Source: JAWWPY01 sp964412845
GTDB lineage: Bacteria; Actinomycetota; Actinomycetes; Streptosporangiales; Streptosporangiaceae
Reading direction: 5' to 3'
DNA: 40,397 nt
Assembly: GCA_964412845.1 (NCBI GenBank)
Contig: CAYPQM010000048.1
Span: forward strand, 1-40,397
Shown here piece after piece: positions 1 through 9,056 of the stretch. Under the pieces are notes generated by a model. The model searched no databases. It was not told the origin of the DNA and saw nothing but the letters and a program-made list of their open reading frames with translations. Made by a program: the position numbers and the translations under genes. How positions within the stretch are numbered: the first letter of the stretch is position 1; every line of letters begins with the position of its first letter.

Positions 1-1
1 G

Positions 2-844
2 ATGCCGAGCTGGTACGTGATCCAGCTGCTGCCCTCGTTCGTGATCTACATGATCGCGATGGTAGGCGAGACCAACCGCGCGCCCTTCGACCTGCCCGAG
101 GCCGAGGGCGAGCTGGTGGGCGGCTTCCACACCGAGTACTCGTCGCTCAAGTTCGCCCTGTTCTACCTGGGTGAGTACATCAACATGACCACGGTCGCCG
201 GACTGGCCACGACGCTGTTCCTCGGCGGCTGGCGGGCACCGTGGCCGCTGTCGGTGTGGTCCGGGGCGAACAGCGGCTGGTGGCCGATGCTCTGGTTCCT
301 GGCCAAGGTGCTGATCCTGCTGTTCGGGTTCGTCTGGCTGCGCGGCACGCTGCCCCGGATCCGGTACGACCAGCTGATGGCGTTCGGCTGGAAGGTGCTG
401 ATCCCGATCTCGCTGGCCTGGATCCTGATCATCGCCACCATGCGGGTCTTCCGCCAGCATGGCGGGAGCACCCCCGTCTACATCGTCGCCGGGGCCATTG
501 TCGTGGTCCTCGTCCTGCTCGCCTGGGCCGGTGACGCGGCCGCGGAACGGCGGCGGGCCGCGGCCGAAGCCGACGCCGACGCCGGACCGGATGCCGGGAC
601 GGCCGCGGGAGGTGTCACCGGCACGATGGGGACCGTGCTGGAGGGCAGGACAGCGGCGGAGAGCGACGGTGCCGCGGTGGCTCCGGCGGCTCCCCGGAGT
701 TACCCCATCCCGCCCATGGACCTTCCGCACTACCACGGGGTCGGCGTGACGGTCCCCCCGGCGCAACGGCCAGCGCCCGCGCCCGGTGGGCCCGGCGACC
801 CGGCGGCCGCTAACGGCACCTCCAAGGAGGTCTCCGGTGTTTGA
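2..844 (+). CDS. nuoH: NADH-quinone oxidoreductase subunit H, C-terminal part
   Basis: Membrane subunit H of respiratory complex I, which links the quinone site to the proton-pumping arm. The gene is cut by the left edge of the window; about 280 residues remain and the true start lies upstream. The conserved NuoH quinone-loop segment with ETNRAPFDLPEAE is at residues about 22-35, followed by GGFHTEYSS and four or five hydrophobic segments. After the last membrane helix (about residue 175) comes a hydrophilic tail of roughly 100 residues rich in Ala, Pro and Gly, longer than in enterobacterial NuoH but common in actinobacteria. The stop overlaps the GTG start of nuoI by 8 bases, so the two are translationally coupled. 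Confidence 0.96.
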   Translation: MPSWYVIQLLPSFVIYMIAMVGETNRAPFDLPEAEGELVGGFHTEYSSLKFALFYLGEYINMTTVAGLATTLFLGGWRAPWPLSVWSGANSGWWPMLWFLAKVLILLFGFVWLRGTLPRIRYDQLMAFGWKVLIPISLAWILIIATMRVFRQHGGSTPVYIVAGAIVVVLVLLAWAGDAAAERRRAAAEADADAGPDAGTAAGGVTGTMGTVLEGRTAAESDGAAVAPAAPRSYPIPPMDLPHYHGVGVTVPPAQRPAPAPGGPGDPAAANGTSKEVSGV

Positions 845-1400
845 CTTCCTCAACCCGGTCAAGGGGTTCGGCGTCACCTTCCGGACCATGTTCAAGAAGG
901 TGGATACCGTCGAGTATCCCGAGGTCAGGGAGCCCACCGCGCCCCGCTTCCACGGCCGCCACCAGCTCAACCGCTGGCCGGACGGGCTGGAGAAGTGCAT
1001 CGGCTGTGAACTGTGCGCCTGGGCCTGCCCGGCCGACGCGATCTACGTGGAGGGCGGCGACAACACCGAGGAGGAGCGTTACTCCCCCGGTGAGCGGTAC
1101 GGCAGCGTCTACCAGATCAACTACCTGCGCTGCATCCTGTGCGGGCTGTGCGTCGAGGCGTGCCCGACCCGGGCGCTGACCATGACGAACGAGTATGAGC
1201 TGGCTGACATCGACCGGGAAACCCTGATCTGGACCAAGGAGCAGCTACTCGCACCGCTGCTGGCCGGCATGGAGACGCCGCCGCATCCGATGCGCCTCGG
1301 CGGGACGGAGCAGGACTATTACCTGCTCGGCTCGTCGGGCGTCTCAGGGACGGCCACGCCGGACGAGGCCGGCGACGAGCAGACGGGGGCGGACCAGTGA
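837..1400 (+). CDS. nuoI: NADH-quinone oxidoreductase subunit I (two 4Fe-4S clusters)
   Basis: Peripheral-arm ferredoxin-like subunit that carries clusters N6a and N6b and passes electrons towards NuoB. Two complete cluster motifs are visible, CIGCELCAWACP and CILCGLCVEACP, in a 187-residue protein of normal length. I chose GTG 837 because an AAGGAGG ribosome site ends 8 bases before it and because the protein then begins MFDFLNPVKG, as NuoI proteins do. An upstream ATG at 786 would add 17 residues that belong to the nuoH tail. The gene lies inside the nuo operon and its stop overlaps the GTG of nuoJ. Confidence 0.97.
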   Translation: MFDFLNPVKGFGVTFRTMFKKVDTVEYPEVREPTAPRFHGRHQLNRWPDGLEKCIGCELCAWACPADAIYVEGGDNTEEERYSPGERYGSVYQINYLRCILCGLCVEACPTRALTMTNEYELADIDRETLIWTKEQLLAPLLAGMETPPHPMRLGGTEQDYYLLGSSGVSGTATPDEAGDEQTGADQ

Positions 1401-2218
1401 TCGACGGCGGGGTCCTCGCCGCCGCGAGCGGCGCTGCGTCAGCCGCCGAGTCCACGGCGTTCTGGGTGCTGGCCGTCGTGGCGGTCGTCGCGGCCCTGGG
1501 CATGATCCTCACCCCGCGGGCCGTGCACTGCGCTGTGCTGCTGGCCGTGGTGATGCTCTCGCTCGCCGTCCTTTATGCCCTGCAGGGCGCGCCATTCCTC
1601 GCCTTCGTCCAGGTAATCGTGTACACCGGCGCGGTGCTGATGCTCTTCCTGTTCGTGCTGATGATCGTCGGGGTGAGCGCGGCTGACTCCCTGGTGGAGA
1701 CGATCAGGGGGCAGCGGCTCGCCGCCGGGGTCGTCGGCATCGGCATGCTGGTGCTGCTCAGCCTGGTCGTCGGGCACGCGGCCCTGGGCCCCGAGGCCGC
1801 CGGGAGTACCGCGTACGGGGCGTCCAACGTGGGCGGGCTGGCCACCTTGATCTTCACCCGGTACGTGTTCCCGTTCGAGGTGACCAGCGCACTGCTGATC
1901 ACCGCGGCGCTGGGCGCCATGGTGCTGGCGCACCGGGAGCGGACCTCGGCCAAGCCGACCCAGCGCAGCATGTCCAAGCTCCGGATCGCCAGCGGCCACC
2001 CGACTCCGCTGCCGGGACCTGGCACGTACGCGCGGCACAACGCCGTGGACATGCCGGCGCTGCTGCCGGACGGCAGCGCGGCCGGGAACTCGGTCAGCCC
2101 GGTCATCGCGGCCCGGCGCACCGGACTGGGCCCGGCCGCCAGCCAGGAAACCACGGCCGGGGCCAGCCAGGATGCTACGGCCGGGGCCGGCCAGCAGCAG
2201 GAGGAGGCGCGACCATGA
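1397..2218 (+). CDS. nuoJ: NADH-quinone oxidoreductase subunit J
   Basis: Membrane subunit J of complex I, part of the proton-translocating domain. It has 273 residues with five hydrophobic segments in the first 180. The family segment around FVQVIVYTGAVLMLFLFVLM (about residues 74-93) is clear. The last 90 residues are hydrophilic and rich in Ala and Gln, a C-terminal extension not needed for the core fold. The GTG start overlaps the nuoI stop (GTGA) and the stop overlaps the nuoK ATG (ATGA), so it is tightly coupled in the operon. Confidence 0.96.
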   Translation: MIDGGVLAAASGAASAAESTAFWVLAVVAVVAALGMILTPRAVHCAVLLAVVMLSLAVLYALQGAPFLAFVQVIVYTGAVLMLFLFVLMIVGVSAADSLVETIRGQRLAAGVVGIGMLVLLSLVVGHAALGPEAAGSTAYGASNVGGLATLIFTRYVFPFEVTSALLITAALGAMVLAHRERTSAKPTQRSMSKLRIASGHPTPLPGPGTYARHNAVDMPALLPDGSAAGNSVSPVIAARRTGLGPAASQETTAGASQDATAGAGQQQEEARP

Positions 2219-2514
2219 GCCCAGGACATTTCGTGGCGCTGGCCGTGATCCTCTTCGTGATCGGCGCGGTCGGCGTGCTGGTGCGCCGCAACGCGATGGT
2301 CGTGTTCATGTGCGTCGAACTCATGCTGAATGCGGTCAACCTGGCCTTCGTCGCCTTCGCGAGGATGCACGGATCCCTGGACGGCCAGGTCATCGCGTTC
2401 TTCGTGATGGTGGTCGCGGCCGCGGAGGTCGTGGTCGGCCTGGCCATCCTGATGTCCATCTTCCGCGCGCGCCAGTCGGCGTCGGTGGATGATCCCAACC
2501 TGCTCAAATATTGA
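2215..2514 (+). CDS. nuoK: NADH-quinone oxidoreductase subunit K
   Basis: Small membrane subunit K of complex I, homologous to MrpC antiporter subunits. It has 99 residues, the family's usual length, and three transmembrane helices. The conserved glutamates sit in helix 2 (CVELMLNAVNL) and helix 3 (AAAEVVVGLAI). Translation is coupled to nuoJ by an ATGA overlap. Unlike the other junctions of the operon, a 108-base gap with GC-rich repeats separates it from nuoL. Confidence 0.97.
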   Translation: MSPGHFVALAVILFVIGAVGVLVRRNAMVVFMCVELMLNAVNLAFVAFARMHGSLDGQVIAFFVMVVAAAEVVVGLAILMSIFRARQSASVDDPNLLKY

Positions 2515-2529
2515 CCGGAGTGACCCTCG

Positions 2530-2609
2530 GGCCAGGGCCATGCCGGGGGGTTCCGGGGGGTCATCCCCCCGGGCCAGCACCGTGGGGGGTTGCCCCCCCG
2601 GGCCAGCAC
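2530..2609 (+). repeat. GC-rich hairpin-forming duplicated segment between nuoK and nuoL
   Basis: The block CCCCCCGGGCCAGCAC occurs twice, at 2565-2580 and 2594-2609, each time preceded by a run of six G, so each copy can fold into a G-run/C-run hairpin. It is the only untranslated gap of note inside the nuo operon and ends just before the AGGAGG ribosome site of nuoL. It may tune transcription or translation between nuoK and nuoL, or be a small dispersed repeat; the sequence alone does not decide. Confidence 0.7.
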
Positions 2610-2622
2610 AGGAGGTAGCGCA

Positions 2623-4584
2623 GTGACAGGCTCACTTGCGGCTGCGGCGTCAGCCGAGGTCGCTCACGCGGCTGCGGCCCCGGCCACGACCACATTGGCC
2701 GCGGTCGGCGTGCAGCGCGGTGCGTGGCTGCTGCTCGCGTTCCCGCTGGTGGGTGCCGTGGTGCTGCTGCTGGGCGGCCGGCGCACCAACCGCTGGGGGC
2801 ACCTGCTCGGCGTGGCCATGCCGGTCGCCGCGTTCGTCTACGGCGTGATCGCCTTCTTCGCGATGCTCGGCTACCCGTCCGGCCAGCGCGGCCGGGACCT
2901 GCACCTGTATTCCTGGATCGCGGTCGGCGCGTTCAAGATCAACGTTGGCCTCCAGCTCGACCAGCTGTCGATCAGCTTCGTGCTGCTGATCACCGGGGTC
3001 GGCTCGCTGATCCATGTCTTCGCGGTCGGCTACATGGCCAGCGACCCGGAGCGGCGCCGGTTCTTCGGTTACATGAACCTGTTCCTGGCCGCGATGCTGC
3101 TGCTCGTGCTGGCCGACAATTACCTGCTGCTGTACGCGGGCTGGGAGGGCGTGGGCCTGGCCTCCTACCTGCTGATCGGCTTCTGGCAGTACAAGCCGAC
3201 CGCGGCGGTCGCGGCCAAGAAGGCGTTTATCGCGAACCGGGTCGGTGACGCCGGGCTCTCGCTGGCGATCATGCTCATGTTCACCACGTTCGGCACGGTG
3301 GCGTTCAGCGGGGTCTTCTTCCGCCCCGGCTCGGCGAGCGGCGGCGTGCTGACCGCCATCGGCCTGCTGCTGCTGCTCGGCGCGTGCGGCAAGTCGGCCC
3401 AGTTGCCGTTGCAGTCCTGGCTGCTCGACGCGATGGAAGGGCCCACTCCGGTGTCGGCGCTGATCCACGCGGCCACGATGGTGACGGCCGGCGTCTACCT
3501 GATCGTCCGGTCCGCCCCCATCTTCAACCTTTCGCCTAACGCACGGCTGGCCGTCACCGTCGTCGGCGCCGCCACGCTGCTGTTCGGCGCGATCATCGGA
3601 TGCGCCAAGGACGACATCAAGAAGGCGCTGGCCGGCTCCACGATGAGCCAGATCGGCTACATGATGCTGGCCGCGGGCCTCGGGCCTGCCGGGTACGTCT
3701 TCGCCATCGCCCACCTGATCGCGCACGGCTTCTTCAAGGCCGGGCTGTTCCTCGGCGCCGGGTCGATCAAGCACGAGATGGACGACGAGGTGGACATGCG
3801 CCGGTTCGGCGGCCTCCGCTCGGTCATGCCCATCACATTCGTCACGTTCACCCTCGGCTACCTGGCGATCATCGGGGTGCCGCCGCTGTCCGGCTTCTTC
3901 ACCAAGGACGCGATCATCGAGGCGGCCTTCGCCAAGGGCGGCACCTCCGGAGCCATCCTCGGCAGCGCGGCGCTGCTCGGGGCGGGCATCACCGCCTTCT
4001 ACATGACCCGGGTCATGTTCATGACCTTCTTCGGCGAGCGCCGCTGGGCTGAGTCGGCGCACCCGCACGAGGCGCCCCCGGTGATGACCTCACCGATGGT
4101 CGTCCTTGCTCTCGGCTCGGTGCTGGCCGGTGGGTTCCTGATCCTCGGCAGCCGGTTCGTGAACTTCCTCGCCCCACTGGTCGGCAACCCGCCGGCCAGC
4201 AAGGGGCTGTTCACGACGGCCGGCATCGCGTCGCTGGTGCTGGTGGTGGCCGGGGTGGGCCTGGCGTGGGCCATGTACGGGCGGCGCCCGGTGGCCGCGG
4301 TCGCACCCGCGGGACGCTTCCCGGTCGTCGCGGCGCGTAAGGACCTGTACGGGGACGCGTTCAACGAATCCGTGCTGATGCGGCCGGGTCAGTGGCTGAC
4401 CAGGCTCTCGGTGTACTTCGACAACCGGGGCGTGGATGGCCTGGTGAACACGCTCGCCGCCACCGTGGGCGGCACGTCCGGGAGGGTGCGCCGGCTGCAG
4501 ACCGGGTTCGTCCGCTCCTATGCCCTGTCCATGTTCGTCGGCGCGGTGCTGCTCGTAGGCGCGCTGCTCCTGGTGCGGATCTAG
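2623..4584 (+). CDS. nuoL: NADH-quinone oxidoreductase subunit L
   Basis: Largest antiporter-like subunit of complex I, which pumps protons and carries the long lateral helix. It has 653 residues from GTG 2623, chosen because AGGAGG lies 7 bases upstream; an in-frame ATG at 2590 has no ribosome site and lies in the repeat. Family hallmarks include the segment AGWEGVGLASYLLIGFW, then KKAFIANRVGDAG, then GPTPVSALIHAATMVTAG (proton antiporter family PF00361). The C-terminal part (about 430-653) holds the lateral helix and the last membrane anchor. It is followed by nuoM after 17 bases. Confidence 0.97.
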   Translation: MTGSLAAAASAEVAHAAAAPATTTLAAVGVQRGAWLLLAFPLVGAVVLLLGGRRTNRWGHLLGVAMPVAAFVYGVIAFFAMLGYPSGQRGRDLHLYSWIAVGAFKINVGLQLDQLSISFVLLITGVGSLIHVFAVGYMASDPERRRFFGYMNLFLAAMLLLVLADNYLLLYAGWEGVGLASYLLIGFWQYKPTAAVAAKKAFIANRVGDAGLSLAIMLMFTTFGTVAFSGVFFRPGSASGGVLTAIGLLLLLGACGKSAQLPLQSWLLDAMEGPTPVSALIHAATMVTAGVYLIVRSAPIFNLSPNARLAVTVVGAATLLFGAIIGCAKDDIKKALAGSTMSQIGYMMLAAGLGPAGYVFAIAHLIAHGFFKAGLFLGAGSIKHEMDDEVDMRRFGGLRSVMPITFVTFTLGYLAIIGVPPLSGFFTKDAIIEAAFAKGGTSGAILGSAALLGAGITAFYMTRVMFMTFFGERRWAESAHPHEAPPVMTSPMVVLALGSVLAGGFLILGSRFVNFLAPLVGNPPASKGLFTTAGIASLVLVVAGVGLAWAMYGRRPVAAVAPAGRFPVVAARKDLYGDAFNESVLMRPGQWLTRLSVYFDNRGVDGLVNTLAATVGGTSGRVRRLQTGFVRSYALSMFVGAVLLVGALLLVRI

Positions 4585-4601
4585 ATCGTGAGGCAGACCC
4601 C

Positions 4602-6347
4602 ATGAGCACGTTCCCCTGGCTGACGGTCATCGGCGCGATCCCGCTGGTCGGTGCGCTGGTGATCTCGATCACGCCCGGCGCGTCCGCCCCGGGCGCCGAA
4701 GCGGACCGGCGTGCCCGCGGCCTCCTGGTCAAGCGGCTGGCCCTGGTGTTCTCGCTGGTCACGCTGGTGATGACGATCGTGATGATGGTCCGGTTCGCGC
4801 CGAACGGGCCGGACTTCCAGTTCACCCAGACGTACCAGTGGATCCCCCAGTTTGGCGTCCACTATGCCGTGGGCGTGGACGGCATCGCGATGGTGCTGAT
4901 CGCCCTGACTGCCGTGCTGATGCCGGTGGTCATCCTCGCGTCCTGGAACGACGCCGATGGGACCAGGCGTCCCGCGGCGGGCTCGGTCGGCCCGCAGGCC
5001 GGTGCCGAGCAGGCCGGTGAGGAGCAGGCCGGCGCGGAGCAGGCCAGCGGCGAGCAGGCCAGCGGTGAGCCGGCTGGCGCCGAGGTCCGCCCGAGGCGCA
5101 GCGCGAAGACGTACTTCGCGCTGCTGCTGCTCCTCGAAACAATGATCATCGGCGTGTTCGCGGCGACGGACGTGTTCCTGTTCTACGTGTTCTTCGAGGC
5201 CATGCTGATCCCGATGTACTTCCTGATCGGCAGTTTCGGCGTGGGCCAGCGCCAGTACGCCGCGGTCAAGTTCCTGCTGTACAGCCTGTTCGGCGGGCTG
5301 CTCATGCTGGTCGCGGTGATCGCGCTCTACGTCTACGCGGCCCGCGCCGGGCACCCCACCTTCCTGTTCAGCCAGCTCACCCAGGTGGCGCTCAGCCCGG
5401 GCGCGGCCAAGTGGCTGTTCCTCGGCTTCTTCATCGCGTTCGCGATCAAGGCGCCGCTGTGGCCGTTCCACACCTGGCTGCCGGACGCGGCCACTGCGGC
5501 CCAGCCCGGCACCGCGGTGCTCCTGGTGGGCGTGCTGGACAAGGTGGGCACGTTCGGGATGATCCGTTACTGCCTGGAGCTCTTCCCGTCGGCGGCCCGG
5601 TACTTCACGCCGCTCATCATCACGCTGGCCGTGATCGGGGTGCTGTACGGGGCGATCGTGGCGATCGGCCAGGCGGACATGAAGCGGCTCATCGCCTACA
5701 CGTCCATCTCGCACTTCGGCTTCATCGTGCTCGGCATCTTCGTGCTGACCAGCCAGGGCCAGTCGGGCGCCACCTTGTACATGGTGAACCACGGGCTGGC
5801 CACCGGGGCGCTGTTCCTCATCGCGGGCTTCATGATCGTCCGCCGCCGGTCGTCGCGGATCGCGGATTACGGCGGGGTGCAGAAGGTCGCGCCGGTGCTC
5901 GCCGGGCTGTTCCTGATCTCCGGCCTGGCCAGCCTGGCCCTGCCGGGCCTGTCCACGTTCGTCAGCGAGTTCCTCGTCCTCGTCGGCACGTTCACCCGGT
6001 ACAAGGCGGCCGCCACGCTGGCCACGGTGGGCATCATCCTGGCCGCGATCTACATCCTGTGGATGTACCAGCGCACCATGACCGGGCCGGTGCGTGAGCA
6101 GGTGGCCCGGATGCCGGACCTGAAAGCCCGGGAGCTGTGGGCGGTGGGCCCGCTGGTCGCGCTGATCATCGCGTTCGGCGTGTACCCGAAGCCGCTGCTG
6201 GACATCATCAATCCCGCGGTGCACCAGACGCTGGTCCAGATGCATGCCAAAGACCCGGTCGCGCCGGACCCGGTGCCCACCGGCTTGCAGGCCGGCGGCG
6301 GGTTCGCGGTCGGCGGCACGCAAAGTCAGAAGGGAACCACCCCGTGA
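4602..6347 (+). CDS. nuoM: NADH-quinone oxidoreductase subunit M
   Basis: Antiporter-like proton-pumping subunit M of complex I. It has 581 residues from ATG 4602, which gives the expected N-terminal helix (MSTFPWLTVIGAIPLVG). Hallmarks are VGVDGIAMVLIALTA, FYVFFEAMLIPMYFLIG with the key Glu, and PLWPFHTWLPDA. An unusual hydrophilic linker at about residues 122-166 made of repeated EQAG/EQASG units interrupts the third and fourth hydrophobic segments. The stop overlaps the GTG of nuoN. Confidence 0.97.
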   Translation: MSTFPWLTVIGAIPLVGALVISITPGASAPGAEADRRARGLLVKRLALVFSLVTLVMTIVMMVRFAPNGPDFQFTQTYQWIPQFGVHYAVGVDGIAMVLIALTAVLMPVVILASWNDADGTRRPAAGSVGPQAGAEQAGEEQAGAEQASGEQASGEPAGAEVRPRRSAKTYFALLLLLETMIIGVFAATDVFLFYVFFEAMLIPMYFLIGSFGVGQRQYAAVKFLLYSLFGGLLMLVAVIALYVYAARAGHPTFLFSQLTQVALSPGAAKWLFLGFFIAFAIKAPLWPFHTWLPDAATAAQPGTAVLLVGVLDKVGTFGMIRYCLELFPSAARYFTPLIITLAVIGVLYGAIVAIGQADMKRLIAYTSISHFGFIVLGIFVLTSQGQSGATLYMVNHGLATGALFLIAGFMIVRRRSSRIADYGGVQKVAPVLAGLFLISGLASLALPGLSTFVSEFLVLVGTFTRYKAAATLATVGIILAAIYILWMYQRTMTGPVREQVARMPDLKARELWAVGPLVALIIAFGVYPKPLLDIINPAVHQTLVQMHAKDPVAPDPVPTGLQAGGGFAVGGTQSQKGTTP

Positions 6348-7939
6348 CCGGGATCTCTGGCCCCCTGGCGGCGGCGCTGCCGCCGATCACGCCGCCGCAT
6401 ATCGAGTACGGCCGGCTTTCCCCGATGCTGCTGGTCTTCGGCCTGGCCGTGGCCGGGGTGCTCGTGGAGGCGTTCGTGCCCCGGGCCCTGCGCCGCGGTG
6501 TGCACCTGGTGCTCACGCTCGGCGGTCTCACCGTGGCGTTCGTGCTGACGGTGGTGATCGCGGCCTCCTCGTCGCTGTTCGCCCACGGCAGTCCCGGGCA
6601 TGTGGCCGCCATGGGCGCGGTGGCGGTGGACGGGCCGACCCTGTTCATCCAGGGCACGATCCTGGTGCTGGCCTTCGTCAGCGTGCTGCTCATCGCGGAG
6701 TCCTCGCACGAGGTGAGCCCGTTCGCCGCCCAGGCCGCCACCATTCCCGGCAGCGTGGAAGAGCGCGAGGGCCTGCTGGAAGGCATCACGCACACCGAGG
6801 TCTACCCGCTGACCCTGTTCGCGGTCGGCGGCATGCTGCTGTTCCCGGCGTCCAACGACCTGCTGACCATGTTCATCGCGCTGGAAACGCTGTCGCTCCC
6901 GCTCTACCTGCTGTGCGGCCTGGCCCGCCGCCGCCGGCTGCTCTCCCAGGAAGCAGCGATGAAGTACTTCCTGCTCGGCGCCTTCTCCTCAGCGTTCTTC
7001 CTGTTCGGCGTGGCCATGCTGTACGGGTACTCAGGCTCGGTGTCGCTGGCGGCCATCGCGACCGCGGCGTCCTCGAACACCGCCGGTTCGACCCTCCTGT
7101 ACGCGGGGATCGCGCTGCTCGGCGTCGGGCTGCTGTTCAAGATCGGTGCGGTGCCGTTCCAGAGCTGGAAGCCGGATGTCTACCAGGGCGCGCCGACGCC
7201 GATTACCGCGCTGATGGCGTCGTGCACCCTGGTCTCCGCGTTCGGTGCGCTGCTCCGCGTGTTCTACGTCGCGTTCGGCCAGCTGACCTGGGACTGGCGG
7301 CCGTTCATGTGGGTGGTGGCCACCCTCACCATGGTGGTCGGGGCGGTCATCGCGATCACCCAGACGGATGTTAAGCGGCTGCTCGCCTACTCCTCGATCG
7401 CGCACGCCGGGTTCGTGCTGACCGCGGTGGTGGCCGCGAACGCGGCGGGCCTGTCCGGCAGCCTGTTCTACCTCGCCGTCTACGGCTTCACGACCATCGG
7501 CGCGTTCGCCGTGATCACCCTGGTGCGTGACCCGGCCGGCGAGGCGGCGCACCTGTCCAGCTGGGCCGGCCTGGGCAAGCGCTCGCCGTTGGTCGCCGGG
7601 ATCTTCGCCTTCTTCCTCCTCGCATTCGCCGGGATCCCGCTGACCAGCGGCTTCACCGGGAAATTCGCGGTCTTCCAGGCGGCGATCGCGGGCGGCGCGC
7701 TGCCGCTGGTCATCGTCGGGGTGCTGAGCAGCGCCATCGCGGCGTTCTTCTACGTCCGGGTGATCGTGCTGATGTTCTTCAGCGACCCGGCTCCCGGCGG
7801 CCCCGCCGTGGTCACCCCCGGCCTGTTCACCGGCGTGGCCGTGGCCTTCGGCGTGATCACCACCCTGGTCTTCGGCATCGTGCCGCAGCCCTTGCTCAGT
7901 CTCGCGAATCATGCGGCTCTCCATCTGTTCGTGCGCTGA
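6344..7939 (+). CDS. nuoN: NADH-quinone oxidoreductase subunit N
   Basis: Antiporter-like subunit N, last gene of this complex I operon. It has 531 residues from GTG 6344, which overlaps the nuoM stop as GTGA; upstream in-frame codons would lie within nuoM. The family signature is visible at FIALETLSLPLYLLCGL, FQSWKPDVYQGAPTPITALMAS and TDVKRLLAYSSIAHAGF. The C-terminus ends in hydrophobic helices without an extra tail. The next gene on the strand starts 78 bases later. Confidence 0.97.
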   Translation: MTGISGPLAAALPPITPPHIEYGRLSPMLLVFGLAVAGVLVEAFVPRALRRGVHLVLTLGGLTVAFVLTVVIAASSSLFAHGSPGHVAAMGAVAVDGPTLFIQGTILVLAFVSVLLIAESSHEVSPFAAQAATIPGSVEEREGLLEGITHTEVYPLTLFAVGGMLLFPASNDLLTMFIALETLSLPLYLLCGLARRRRLLSQEAAMKYFLLGAFSSAFFLFGVAMLYGYSGSVSLAAIATAASSNTAGSTLLYAGIALLGVGLLFKIGAVPFQSWKPDVYQGAPTPITALMASCTLVSAFGALLRVFYVAFGQLTWDWRPFMWVVATLTMVVGAVIAITQTDVKRLLAYSSIAHAGFVLTAVVAANAAGLSGSLFYLAVYGFTTIGAFAVITLVRDPAGEAAHLSSWAGLGKRSPLVAGIFAFFLLAFAGIPLTSGFTGKFAVFQAAIAGGALPLVIVGVLSSAIAAFFYVRVIVLMFFSDPAPGGPAVVTPGLFTGVAVAFGVITTLVFGIVPQPLLSLANHAALHLFVR

Positions 7940-8017
7940 CGCGGCTCCCCGCGCCGCCGGGGTGTCCGTCCGCGCGGCGACGGGCATACCTGGGGTTACC
8001 TATGACTGGGAGCCTGC

Positions 8018-9016
8018 GTGATCACTGCCGTCCCCGTGGAACTGCTGCCCGACGCCGCGCTGGCGGCCGAGATCGTCGAGGGCCTGGCCGTCGTGGAGAA
8101 GTCGCTGGGCGAGGCGGTCCGGGCTGAGGAGGCATTGCTGGCCGAGGCGTCCCGGCACCTCATCGACGCCGGGGGCAAACGGTTCCGGGCGACCCTCGTC
8201 CTGCTCGCCGCCCAGTTCGGCAACCCCCGCGACGAGCGGGTCGTCCCGGCGGCGGTGGCGATCGAACTGACCCATCTGGCCACGCTGTACCACGATGACG
8301 TGATGGACGAGGCGGCGATCCGCCGCGGTCACGCGAGCGCGAACTCCCGGTGGACCAACACGATCGCGATCCTCACCGGTGATTTCCTGTTCGCCCGCGC
8401 ATCACGGATCCTGGCCGATCTTGGTGATCAGGCGATCAGGATCCAGGCGGAGACCTTCGCCAGGCTGGTGAGCGGGCAGATCGCTGAGACCCTTGGCCCC
8501 TCGGCGGGTCAGGATGCGCTGGAGCATTACCTCCGGGTGGTGCAGGACAAGACGGGGTCGCTGATCGCCACCGCGGGCCGGTTCGGCGCGATGTTCTCCG
8601 GGGCCCCGGCCGACGTCGCCGCCCGGATGGAGCCGGCCTGCGCGGCGATCGGCATCGCGTGGCAGTTGTCCGACGACATCCTGGATGTGGCCAGCGAGTC
8701 GGCCCAGTCCGGCAAGACGCCCGGGACCGACCTGCGCGAGGGAATCCGGAGCCTGCCGGTGCTGCACGCCCTCCGGTCGGCCGGCCCAGGCGATGAGCGG
8801 CTCCGCGAACTGCTGCTGACGGCTGACCTGACCGACGAGTCGCTGCACGCCGAGGCGCTCCGCCTGCTGCGCGCCCACCCGGCGATGGCGGCGGCGCGGG
8901 CGGATCTGCGGCAGTGGGTCAAGGCGGCCCGTGACGAGATCTCCGCCCTGCCGGATGTGCCCGCCCGGGCCGCGTTCGAGGCGCTCTGCGACTACGTGAC
9001 GGACCGCACCGGCTGA
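8018..9016 (+). CDS. Long-chain polyprenyl diphosphate synthase (trans-isoprenyl)
   Basis: Class I trans-prenyltransferase that condenses isopentenyl diphosphate onto allylic diphosphates. Both Asp-rich motifs are present: DDVMD at residues 93-97 and DDILD at 219-223, as are the GGKRFR motif near residue 52 and the KTGSL motif near 175. It has 332 residues, normal for hepta- to nonaprenyl synthases. GTG 8018 follows nuoN by 78 bases in the same direction. Placement next to complex I suggests that it makes the menaquinone side chain, the quinone substrate of NuoA-N; this is inference, and chain length cannot be read from sequence alone. Confidence 0.9.
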   Translation: MITAVPVELLPDAALAAEIVEGLAVVEKSLGEAVRAEEALLAEASRHLIDAGGKRFRATLVLLAAQFGNPRDERVVPAAVAIELTHLATLYHDDVMDEAAIRRGHASANSRWTNTIAILTGDFLFARASRILADLGDQAIRIQAETFARLVSGQIAETLGPSAGQDALEHYLRVVQDKTGSLIATAGRFGAMFSGAPADVAARMEPACAAIGIAWQLSDDILDVASESAQSGKTPGTDLREGIRSLPVLHALRSAGPGDERLRELLLTADLTDESLHAEALRLLRAHPAMAAARADLRQWVKAARDEISALPDVPARAAFEALCDYVTDRTG

Positions 9017-9056
9017 CTGGGCCAAGTCGCCGCTGGGCCTTACTCCCCGTCCCCCT

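Noticed and set aside
2650..4068. Long minus-strand ORF opposite nuoL, and similar long ORFs opposite nuoM, nuoN and the MFS gene
   Set aside because: They are rich in His, Arg, Gln and Asp with no family landmark, as expected for the antisense frame of GC-rich membrane protein genes.
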